This document shows positions 36,859 to 46,576 of a stretch of DNA of 64,000 nucleotides, in pieces; the stretch's first letter is position 1; each line of letters begins with the position of its first letter. The stretch comes from Liolophura sinensis (Eukaryota > Mollusca > Polyplacophora > Chitonida > Chitonidae), in contig NC_088300.1 of the NCBI RefSeq assembly GCF_032854445.1, positions 50,771,682-50,835,681 of the forward strand, in the 5' to 3' direction. A program made the position numbers and the translations under genes. The notes below the pieces were generated by a model. That model had not been told where the DNA came from. It did no database searches and saw only the letters and a program-made list of their open reading frames with translations.

Positions 36859-37922
36859 TTACTGTGTCACAAAGTTAAAGGTAGCATCGAAAATCTTCCC
36901 GGTCGTCTTCTCGTGAGCCTTCACCTTGAGCTCTGTGCCGCCAACTATAAACTTCACTCCGACTTCACGGTGCTTCTCTCCAGTCAAATCCGGCATGTCT
37001 ACTGTGAAACTACCCAATTTAAAGCAAGAAGAGTCAGTTGTGTACTTTGGTTTCATCTTCGTCGACTTAAACACCTGTATGGTCATTCTTGTCTGACCAG
37101 TGTAAACGGGGACAGAGATCTTTTCCGGCGTTTCCATTCCGTATGGCACTTCTTCGTCCATCTTAACAAACCTAGCGAAAATATCACCGCATAACCTTTT
37201 ACCTTCAGCTATATATAACTTCTCAGGGGCATGTTCACCATCAATAAAAACTCTTGATGTCCTTTTTCCGTAAGTAAATGCGGCAAGGCGGATTCCAATG
37301 GCGCCCGGCTGATGGCCGAATATCACCGCTCCTTTCACCACAGACAGGACGGCGTCTAGAGGAGTGACCACAGTCACAGACCGGAAGTTTTTCCTGAACT
37401 CCTCTTGGAGAAGTGGCGATTCGGAAAACCCACCCACCAGTAAGATGTGGGAAATTCCTCTACACTTGGGATCCGCCATTAGTGTTTCTACATGAGTGAT
37501 AATTTTCTGAATGGTTGGTTTCATCAAAGACTGCATCACTTTACCGCTGATTCTAATCTTGTCACCTGTAAACCGAACATCTCTGGATAACCCAGACTCA
37601 GCCACTTGGTCCTCTAACGAGCACTTGCTGTGAAAGTTGAACGTTTCATGTAGAGAAGCCGGCAACCGGAAGGTGAATTTCTGTTCATCATTACTAGATA
37701 TCCTCCGTTTATTGATTTCAAATTCTTTCTCAAGTTCCAGCCAATCCGATTTGTGGTTTTTGCCGAACTCCTTCATCACCTTTACGGTAAAAATCTTGAG
37801 CAACAGATCGGTGAATTGGTCGTCTACCTGAGTGCCGCCCCAACCTCCCCCGCTGGCTTTGTGTAGTTCTTTGAGATCCCCGCTTAGCATCACCTCGTGC
37901 ACTGTCGTGTCCACAGTACCAC
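36859..37922 (-). CDS. HSPA12: HSPA12-like copy 1, coding exon 4
   Basis: 1,064 bp to the stop. Completes phosphate-2 (GGTVDTTVHEV), carries the adenosine motif and the C-terminal region, and ends TFNFVTQ. The variable block occupies 37027-37266. Confidence 0.92.
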
Positions 37923-40424
37923 CTGGGTAAAATAAAACGTTATCAACCAAGTTTAGGCCCATGAGTAACATTCTTCATGTAGATACACGTGTAGGGATGA
38001 CAGATTAAAGAGAAGCCACACAGTTTCAAAATAATGAGCTTAGCTGAAATAAATGATGTGAGTAAAAGCCCTCTGTCCAAAATTCTGGGAAATGATCTTG
38101 TATAGTTCCATCATACCTTTGCTGTTTATTGACGTTGCCCACACCTACCTTTTGCCGTCAACAGTTCAACAGCCCACACTGTCTACAGTGTGATCATATA
38201 ACCCCTATCCGATTAATCTCCATTTCTCTACCTATTTTCTGCTAATTAACTGCTCCAAATCAAAGGGTTTATGTATATTTCAAACTTCAATTCCGAGATA
38301 AACAGTAACATTATATATGCGTCTATAAACCTACTCAGTATATATAAACTCTATTCAGTATATGCTCTATAAGGCACAAGCGAATACAACTGATTTTCTG
38401 TCAATGATCCATATCTTGTAAATTGACTTCTTCGGCGTAGTATATAGCTTTCATCGCCATGGTTGTTCATTCTAATGAATAATAATTTAAACTTGTGAAT
38501 ATCCAGGCAGGAGACAATATGGAGAGTTCATGTACTAGATGAACAGTTACCACTTCATCTGCATAAATACGTAATTGTCCTCAGTCTTCTGAAGCGCGTG
38601 GAATCATTTCATTGTGCAGTACGATTTGAACAACGACAAGATTGAGTACAATGACGTCAGATCTTATAGAATCGTTAAAACAAAAATGGTTTAGATTTAA
38701 TTCCACGACTAGAATCCTTACGCACATGGCATACGAATGATAATGCGTTTACGTTCAGATTTATTCAGGTACCTCCAGCGTCCACAACAATGTAGCGAGA
38801 TCCAATTCCCGAGATGTCGTCTGCGTCACAGAATTCGTCATCGGATCGGCTGTTCGCTAATAAGGACTGACAGAAAATGGAGGCCGCTTCCGGTTCCAGT
38901 GCAATAGCCAGTTGATCTCCAAGTATGCCAGACTGGTTAAAGAAAGAAAACATGTAAATATATGCTATCATTTGTTGTTTAAATGATATCGAAAAGGGTT
39001 TCTTCATTGTGAACATAATTATGAATATGGCAAAAGAATACAATGACTTTTCTTTACACCTGAGTAAATATCAAGGCTGAGTGTTAAAACAATAACCCAA
39101 TTGAACACCAGCGTTTTGTGTGTAATAGATTATTAACAGTTAATCGGATTATATGATAGAAAATCATAAACATCAAAGAAACCATTACATGAAAATTTCA
39201 TCTGGAATTTGTACCTGCAGAGCGGCTTTCCTCATGAACTGCTTGGCGTCCTCGTCCCATATAGCAGGTACCGTCAGCACGTACTGGATCTCCGAGTCAG
39301 CCACTTGCTGCTGAAGGCTTCGTCTAAAATGCTCCTTAAGGTACAGTATTGACATGGCAAATACACTAAGGGCATTCAACCGTTGTCCGGACACCGACTC
39401 CAGCTCCATAGTCTCACTTATCTGAGGTACAAACAAAAACCAGATAGACTAATGCAGATGTATTATGACAAAAATCAATCAATAAAGTGGTATTTTTGTA
39501 CGAATGAAATGGAACACTGATCAGTAATTGTAGGGATGGTAAGGTACTGTCTTATTCGTTAAGCTTATTTGCTAGTAAATATTCTTGAATACGGTGTAAA
39601 ACACCAGTGAAATAAATAAATATTTGCTAGTAAAACAGAGATATAACTGTTAAATGTTTATGTTTCACAAAAGACATGCAATAATCTCTGTGTAAACAGG
39701 GCAGAAAGTAAAACAGGGGACACAACTTTTGTAAGTGATCCTTCGCATTTGCATATACAGTTGACATGTGTACATGGCATGCTCTTGTCTCTGTTCCTTT
39801 TTTCCCCATTAACATTCGTCTATGCCAGTCCTATTAACAATAACAGAGCACACCGCACATTTTCTGTTCATAATCGAAATGTTATCTTCAGTACTTATAT
39901 CCATTATACAAACAGTGCATGCTGAGCGATGGTATATCAGGAATTGTATTTCTGTATTATTATTTTTGTATGGGGTATTTCAAGATCCATGGGTATATAT
40001 CCCCACTTTTGCAAACGAAAATTTCCATCGTCATCTTGAATTATCGACATGTTTTGTCGTGGTAATAAATAAAGATTTTACATCCCAGGTAGTTTTCGTT
40101 TCTGTGTCTCACCTCAGATTTGTAGAGGTTCATCTTAAATTGACGGAATAACAACCAGTTTTTCTCCTCCTTGTTTTTGGCGACTTGCGAGTACTTTGTC
40201 TCCGCTTCATATCCGAAACTGTGAAAATGTCCATCCGGGTCGAACAGTACAGATGTCGGGGTTTTGTACGAGGTCTGAAGGTGGTTGCCCCCATCTGACC
40301 AAACCTTGTTGGTTGTAATCTTGAGTTTATCAGCCAGAAACTCGTGTTGGAAGGAGAAGGCGTAGCCAGAATACGTTGTACCGATATCAATGGCGACCAC
40401 GAGAAGGGGTTTGGACTGGGCCAT
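36859..40424 (-). CDS. HSPA12: HSPA12-like atypical HSP70, copy 1
   Basis: Four coding exons on the minus strand, 40113-40424, 39215-39421, 38773-38932 and 36859-37922, join in frame to 580 aa. The family's ATP-binding signatures are all present: phosphate-1 AIDIGTTYSGYAFSF (residues 11-25), ALEPEAAS (184-191), phosphate-2 VVDAGGGTVD (222-231) and adenosine motif HILLVGGFSESPL (385-397). HSPA12 proteins keep the HSP70 ATPase but have a divergent, shorter C-terminal substrate-binding-like region. Human members are about 675-686 aa, so this is a compact but whole form. The start ATG is in a strong context (aaccATGG). The frame is uninterrupted. Residues 446-525 differ sharply from copies 2 and 3. 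Known bivalve expansions of this family suggest a stress or immune role, which is inference here. Confidence 0.93.
38773..38932 (-). CDS. HSPA12: HSPA12-like copy 1, coding exon 3
   Basis: 160 bp, phase 0 to phase 1. Carries IALEPEAAS and the first half of phosphate-2, with the second Gly codon split by the intron. Confidence 0.92.
39215..39421 (-). CDS. HSPA12: HSPA12-like copy 1, coding exon 2
   Basis: A 69-codon phase 0-0 exon opening ISETMELESVSGQRLNALSV and containing VLTVPAIWDEDAKQFMRKAA, an ATPase-domain segment. Confidence 0.92.
39580..39620 (+). mobile_element. 41-bp SINE 3'-end insertion inside HSPA12-like copy 1, intron 1
   Basis: Only the last 41 bp of a family-A SINE (ttcttgaatacggtgtaaaa and tail) are present, flanked by a perfect 14-bp duplication, tatttgctagtaaa, at 39566-39579 and 39621-39634. 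The same insertion is found in copies 2 and 3. Confidence 0.85.
40113..40424 (-). CDS. HSPA12: HSPA12-like copy 1, coding exon 1
   Basis: 104 codons from the ATG to a phase-0 donor (ctgag|gtgagac on the minus strand). Carries phosphate-1 with both Thr16 and Thr17. Confidence 0.92.
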
Positions 40425-41252
40425 GGTTACCCGGTTTACTTCCAGGTCAAGGCTATGTCAACTGAAGAGAGAGGACTGTTCAAACCTAAATTTCAGTTTG
40501 ATCTCTAAGCCGAGCTTCAATTTTGTAATTAGCCCCAAAGTGATTGTGTAATAATGCATTAAACATGTAATAAATCTGCTGCTGTTATAATTGGGATGGG
40601 ACAACGGTATTGGCTTCTGGGGTTTGCTAAACATTGAACTACAGGTGTGAGGTAATACACGTTTAAACAGCCGATCCCAGGACAATAAGTCGATGTTAAC
40701 TGACACTGATTATAATATATGATTCAACAAGTATATGTTAATCATTCATTAATGCGATTTTCTTTATCTGTCTATCAGATAAGAGTAGTGAAATAAACAT
40801 GTGAATATTTACAAATGTAATTAAACTGGGCCAGTACCTAAGAATATCTTCAAGATACAACAAAGGCTAGCCGAGCGTATAGGAGAAACCATATTGTGTC
40901 CCCCACAGACCCTATACGCCCATTCGAACAAGCGATCCGGCGGGTAATAACATGTAGTCTCTGAACTGACCCATTCCAGACCGCTGGGTTCTATATAGGC
41001 GGACATAAACCTTGTATACTGGGTAAGTTTTGGCCTATATAGCACGTTAAATCTCCCTCGCTAAGCTTGCAGGCCTTGATCGATACAACACTGAGCTATA
41101 CTACATCACTACGCCTGCTCAAGGCTGAGAGAGAAAAGAGTTAGAAACTGAATGTTTGTAGTCGACAATCAACTTTTCTCCCAGAAGACTTACAACACTG
41201 ACACGTTCTGTGAAGAGGAATTACCCCGGTATCTGTAGTGTCGACAACTCAC

Positions 41253-41335
41253 CTCAAATTGGTCGCCGGCAAGCTAAAGATGGCTGTTTGTGCAGGGTGA
41301 TTTCTGGCTAAATGAGCAGGTTGGAGAGACAGATG
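41253..41335 (-). other. candidate 5' non-coding exon of HSPA12-like copy 1
   Basis: A strong donor, tttgag|gtgagt (minus strand), ends at 41253. It pairs with a strong acceptor, cctctctcttcag, before 40461, which would give a 0.8-kb intron in the 5' UTR. Both sites are kept in all three copies (donors ending at 49880 and 59601). The upstream limit is not determinable. Confidence 0.5.
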
Positions 41336-41339
41336 ACGT

Positions 41340-42990
41340 GACACACCTATAATGAAAGTGAAAGTACAATTGCACATCACTGCCTTCGCCCGGCTTGGCT
41401 CTGGGATTTTCCTGGAGTACATCAGGCATCAATATAAATAGAAATACAGTTAGCGTTGTACCGTATAAATCTCTACATGCAATGCCAACGTAATCAATCC
41501 CTATTATAAATGTCAATTGCTATTATATGTGCAATATGGACAATCATGAATCAGTGAATTCAACGAGTTCATGATCCAAATACTGTATAAACTTCTCCTT
41601 ACTAAAATGTGCAAATATACATTGGTATGGTCATGCATGGGTTCATTGTTTATTCATTATTCCTGATCAAGATAGGTATGATACACAATTGACACTAAAT
41701 CCCCTTAATGATCATAGTGAGTGTATTAGGTGATTCCTTTTGGAATTCGTATTAGGCATTTTTAACAGCCAGTTATCAGGCGACCTGCAGCTCCAGGTGA
41801 ATTTGTGTATTAATCTCGCCGAAAGCAGGTGCTCTGAGATGGCCGAGTGATCAGAGAGTCGGCTTGTGACGCGGTGGGTGCTATTAGCGCTGAGTTTTAT
41901 CAAGTATCTTGGTACTGCCTCATTTAGGAGGCATGTCTCTTTAAAATGCCCAATTGCTTATAGTATTATAATCTGACTTCATGCGGTGTCTGGGAAGTTT
42001 TACTGAAAGCAAAACGTTCACAACCAATCACGACTATGTATACATATAAACACATACATGCCTGTTTTACTATGTAGTCTATGTCTACATAACACGTTTT
42101 CTTCCATAGTCAAGAGCTCTCTAGTCCCTTGTGCGTGAGTGAGAACAGCACTTACACATGCTGTTTGTAGAGAAAGGAATTATAGCTGGAATGTTTCTAA
42201 TCGGCAGCCAGTATGTGTACTAGAAGAGTTATATAATCCCGTCAATGAAAGATCCTTTCACGAGGAATTAATCTGACATCAATTCCCACCACTCTCATTA
42301 AGCTGTAATCGCTCGTTACATCTCCATTTTATCACGTCTTACACGTCGTTTATAATGCAGATATGTGTATCGCCTTCATTCAACAGGCGGAAAGGACCGA
42401 TCCACCCAAGAATAGCTGATGAATATTAATATAAACAGATTACCCAATGAAATAGTAGTTTCCCTATAACGATGGACAGCAAAGAAGAAACAACATGCAT
42501 AGATTGTTCACATACACAACGTTTGATGACAAGTAAAATCTGACAACAGAAGCACTTTTCACTCTCTCTGTACGACTGGGGGCGAAAACGGCATAATCAT
42601 CTGCATAGCTTGGTATCACACTAAACCGTGATGTCAAAATAACTTATTTGAAATATAATTGATCTTTTAGTGATTTCTGTACATTCAGTACACCTCACAG
42701 CTGCGTCTGAAATTTTCTGTTTGTATAAGCCCTTTGCAAACTTGAGCGGGTGTGTGACTAGATTATGATGACGGCTGGTTAAGTTCTTTTGGAGATAGAC
42801 ATCCGCTTAGCTATCATATAAAAGTAGTTAAAGGAGTGGCATAAAAGCAGGAGCAATAGAGGTAGTCTCTGGCTTGATTTAAGCCGTTACCTGGGTCTCG
42901 TCCCTGAATTACTGGTTATTTACTCCGTGGGCGTCGGTAAACATGACCGCCGGTATAAGTGAAAACGAATCCAGTTCACATCTAAAGTGA
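41340..42990. repeat. duplicated upstream block, unit 1
   Basis: This non-coding block directly upstream of the HSPA12-like gene is repeated nearly base for base at 49965-51620 and, with deletions, at 59690-60980 and 61741-63060. The shared text accgatccacccaagaatag is one easy landmark. No gene is seen in it; open frames are not conserved between units. Confidence 0.9.
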
Positions 42991-43039
42991 GACATGTAAA
43001 GGAAAGTTACATAAAAGTACGTTTAAGTTCTACCATGGA

Positions 43040-43215
43040 TATTTCATAAGCAGTTGACTGTAAATAGGTGAGGTACCATGACTGGTATTTGTTGAGTATG
43101 GCTAGTGATTGTCATGTACTCTGTTACTTAACTGTGAATATGTGAGATATCCTGTATGGTGTTTGTTGAGTATGGTTGGTAATGTGTCATGTATCGTGTC
43201 AGTTGACTGACTAGG
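43040..43215. repeat. 76-bp satellite, about two copies, unit 1
   Basis: Contains ggtgtttgttgagtatggtt and gtgtcatgtatcgtgtcagt. It is the shortest of the arrays between the HSPA12 units. Confidence 0.8.
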
Positions 43216-43268
43216 TGAAGTGTCCTCTCCACTGACCTATACATAACCGGAGTAGTGATGACATTTCC

Positions 43269-43325
43269 TGACGTCACAACTGTCCAATATTTTTAATATA
43301 TTGGACAGTTGTAACTGTGACGTCA
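43269..43325. repeat. hairpin flanked by two TGACGTCA palindromes, unit 1
   Basis: 15-bp arms (acaactgtccaatat and its complement) lie at 43276-43290 and 43298-43312. Consensus CRE octamers TGACGTCA lie at 43269-43276 and 43318-43325. Confidence 0.9.
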
Positions 43326-44195
43326 CACGTACGGACTACTTTTTGTTTGTCAACAAGCAGACGATACAACACGATGTTCGTCCGTGCTCGTCCAGAAAAA
43401 TCTGTGTCTCCGAACAGTTCGTTCTACCTCACACCAATTCACGAGTGTCGCCTCAAACCTGATGCAGCTGTGTGGTATTACTCGACTCCAATGGGAGAGT
43501 ATCGTTTGGGAGAGCTAATAAAAAGGGCAGCCGAGGCTGCTGGACTGAAAGGCCGGAAAACTAATCACTCGGTCGAAAAAACAATCGTCCAAACCCTTGT
43601 AAAATCTGGCGTCGCTCCACATAAAATTATGCAGGTCACCGGACCAAATCCTTGCTAGCATCCAGGAGTATGATTCTAAATTAGATCACGTAGAGCAGAA
43701 GCAAATGTCGAGTTTACTTCAGGGCAATCGCGCCTTCAGTCAACCATCTCTCGCGCTTACACTCCCTGGCCGGTCAGTTCAAGTGCACACAAACGAAGTT
43801 TTCACGACTCCGATGCCATCAGCTTCCGCACAGAATCCCAAGGATAATCAGCTAACTTTGTCAGCAAACTCTACTTCTCTTTCGTCCTCATCCTGTAAAG
43901 ATTACACAAGTCTGTTCGGTGGCGCAGTTTTCAATAACTGCGCTTAATTTTCACTGAAATGTCTGCATTCCTTTTCTTTACAATTCTATTTGTAAAATAC
44001 CGCTTCGGCCACGTGCGCCTGACCCAGTTTTCCGTCAGCCAATAAAAGTGCTCCATTCAGTATTCCATATTCATCCGCAACCGGCAATCGTCTATTGTTA
44101 CGCGATATGAAATAATTAGCACGGTTTTACCCAATTTGTTCAGCGTTCGAGTTTATTTACTTACGTTTTTGACAAGTGGGTGTATAATAAAAAGG

Positions 44196-44287
44196 TTATT
44201 GGATTGTATGGTCCTGTATGGACTCGCAAGCTCGTCCCTTTCCTGGGCGCCTAGGACTCGTCCATACAAGACCATACAATCCAATAA
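44196..44287. repeat. ~28-bp-arm inverted repeat, unit 1
   Basis: The left arm begins ttattggattgtatggtc; the right arm ends with its complement gaccatacaatccaataa. One mismatch over about 28 bp, with a loop of about 36 bp. Confidence 0.9.
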
Positions 44288-44662
44288 GCTATAAATATCA
44301 GCCGAAAAGCAAAGCTGTGATTTATCGTCTATTTCACCTCAAGGTAAAAGTAATGCATGTACAATAGCATAAAGGTATGAACCCGTTCCATATGCATACT
44401 AATCAATTTAGTACCTAAGAATTTAAGGCAACATTTTCATGTCTCGTTAATTTAATCAAAGGCGTAACTGGATATACATAATACATATGGCATAAAAAGT
44501 TTGGCGCCGCAGATCTGATAACACTATTTCCAGCACTATCCCATCCCAAAACATCGCTGCAATTTCTATGACTGCTTTTAGCGACTCCAAACGCAAATTT
44601 CCTAGAGCACCCTTGACGCAATTCTCGATATAGTGTTATTTTCTAGTAGTTTTCCGGATAAG

Positions 44663-44928
44663 ATTTATTTACATATTTGATTGGTGTTTTATGCCGCTCT
44701 CAAGAATATTTCAGGTGTTCGACGGCGACAAACATTATGGTGTCAGGAAACTGGGCAGAGCCCAGGGGAATCCCACAATCACCCGCATGTTGATTGGAAA
44801 TTTTCGCACGTGCGGCCAAGGAGGAAGCAACCATGAGCTGGACTTGAACTCACAGCGACCACATTGGTAAAAGGGTACTACGTCTTTTCGCCGCGTTGGC
44901 GTGGTAACCACTTCGGCCAACTGTGCAT
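44663..44928 (-). mobile_element. diverged SINE (family A), reverse, 3' of HSPA12-like copy 2
   Basis: On the minus strand it reads tRNA-like head, middle and a tail with ttgattggtgttttatgccg (+ strand form). The same insertion is present at 54327-54590. Confidence 0.8.
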
Positions 44929-44929
44929 C

Positions 44930-45512
44930 TCCAGACTCTCAGAGTCTTTCTATGGTATATCATACCGTATTCTGTCCATAAACTATAAATAAATAATACA
45001 ACTACTAAGAACATCATATTCTTAGTTAGTTGTATATGTTAAACATATATGATAAGAAAAACCAAATCTGTAATGTGTCAACTGAAAACATATATCTTGG
45101 GTTTACTTTGAAAGCTTACCTTGTCTAATACTTACCGGCGCAGCAACCATCCGTAACTACGAACATTCTATTTTTGGTTAATTTTATATATTAAACATAA
45201 ATGATAAACACAGAATGTTCAATATATGTGCCTACTAAAAACAAATATCTTGGTTCTCACTCTTTGACAGGATATCCTATCTAATACATTTACTGACACA
45301 GCAACAATCACGTGACACGTCTTGTTAGTTGATGCCTCAAGACCAATTCTTCAGTGAAAGTGATATCAAACATTACAACAGTATTCAGCAACAAAGTTCT
45401 GACCCCTTCCGCGTTCAGAATATTAGGTTGGGTTAAGCTGTTCCCGGAGCTCATATTTTTTTTATCTTCAGTCCGCTGTCTGTGGCTCTGGATAGCATAC
45501 AGATAGTCTGAC
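44930..45512. other. 3' flank of HSPA12-like copy 2
   Basis: AT-rich, no gene seen. Nearly identical to 54592-55171 beside copy 3, but unrelated to the flank of copy 1. Confidence 0.6.
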
Positions 45513-46576
45513 TTACTTTGTCACAAAGTTAAAGGTAGCGTCGAAGATCTTCCCGGTCGTCTTCTCGTGAGCCTTCACCTTGAGCTCTGTGCCACCAACT
45601 ATAAACTTCACTCCGACTTGACGGTTCTTCTCTCCTGTCAAATCCGGCATGTCTACTGTGAAACTACCTAACTTAAAACATGAAGGGTCAGTTGTATATT
45701 TGGGTTCCGTCGCCGTGGATTTGTACACTGCCACCCTCATTTTTGTTTGTCCAGAGTAATTCGGAGAAAAGGTATGTTCGCTAGTTTCCATACCATATGG
45801 CACTTCTTCGTCAACAGAACCAAATCTGTCAAATAAATCCTTGCACATCCTCTCACCTTCAACCATAATTAATTTGTCAGGATCATGGTCACCATCCTCA
45901 AAAGTGGATACGATATCAGTTCCGTAAGTAAAGGCTGCCAGACGGATTCCAATGGCGCCCGGTCGATGACCGAATATCACCGCCCCTTTCACCACAGACA
46001 GGACGGCGTCTCTTTGAGTGACCACATTCATAGACCGGAAGTTCTTCCTGAACTCCTCTTGGAGAAGTGGCGATTCGGAAAACCCACCCACCAGTAAGAT
46101 GTGGGAAATTCCTCTACACTTGGGATCCGCCATTAGTGTTTCTACATGAGTGATAATTTTCTGAATGGTTGGTTTCATTAAAGACTGCATCACTTTACCG
46201 CTAATTCTCATCTTGTCACCTGTAAACCGAACATCTTTGGATAACCCAGACTCAGCCACTTGGTCCTCTAACGAGCACTTGCTCTGAAAGCTGAACGTTT
46301 CATGTAGAGAAGCTGGCAACCGGAAGCTGAATTTCTGTTCATCATTACTAGATATCCTCCGTTTATTAATTTCAAATTCTTTCTCAAGTTCCAGCCAATC
46401 CGATTTGTGGTGTTTGCCGAACTCCTTCATCACCTTTACGGTAAAAATCTTGAGCAACAGTTCGGTGAATTGGTCGTCTACCTGAGTGCCGCCCCAACCT
46501 CCCCCGCTGGCTTTGTGTAGTTCTTTGAGATCCCCGCTTAGCATCACCTCGTGCACTGTCGTGTCCACAGTACCAC
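45513..46576 (-). CDS. HSPA12: HSPA12-like copy 2, coding exon 4
   Basis: 1,064 bp to the stop after FNFVTK. The variable block is at 45681-45920. Confidence 0.92.

Larger units (their letters stand above)
43255..44290 (+). mobile_element. broken Crypton-like tyrosine recombinase remnant, copy 1
   Basis: About 43380-43940 encodes pieces of a tyrosine-recombinase domain of the DUF3504/Crypton type: MGEYRLGELIKRAAEAAGLK, KTNHSV, LVKSGVAPHKIMQVTG and a Gln-rich end (QMSSLLQGNRAFS). In this family the NHS-x-R and TGHxS positions are catalytic. The frame is interrupted and the N-terminal catalytic part is not seen, so the element is dead. Two hairpins, at 43269-43325 and 44196-44287, flank it. 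It could instead be a domesticated host fragment of the same fold. Confidence 0.65.

Noticed and set aside
36769-37194. 141-codon plus-strand open frame
   Set aside because: It is antisense to the HSPA12-like copy 1 C-terminal exon, whose protein is clearly conserved on the minus strand.
40821-41045. 74-codon minus-strand frame upstream of each HSPA12-like gene (also 49447 and 59181)
   Set aside because: It is present in all units because the DNA is duplicated. The C-terminal third changes frame and content in copy 3, and it falls within the proposed 5' UTR intron.
41340-41760. Heat-shock elements upstream of HSPA12-like copy 1
   Set aside because: Isolated GAA/TTC triplets occur (for example ttctgtgaagaggaa near 41204) but not at the 2-bp spacing and threefold alternation of a real heat-shock element.
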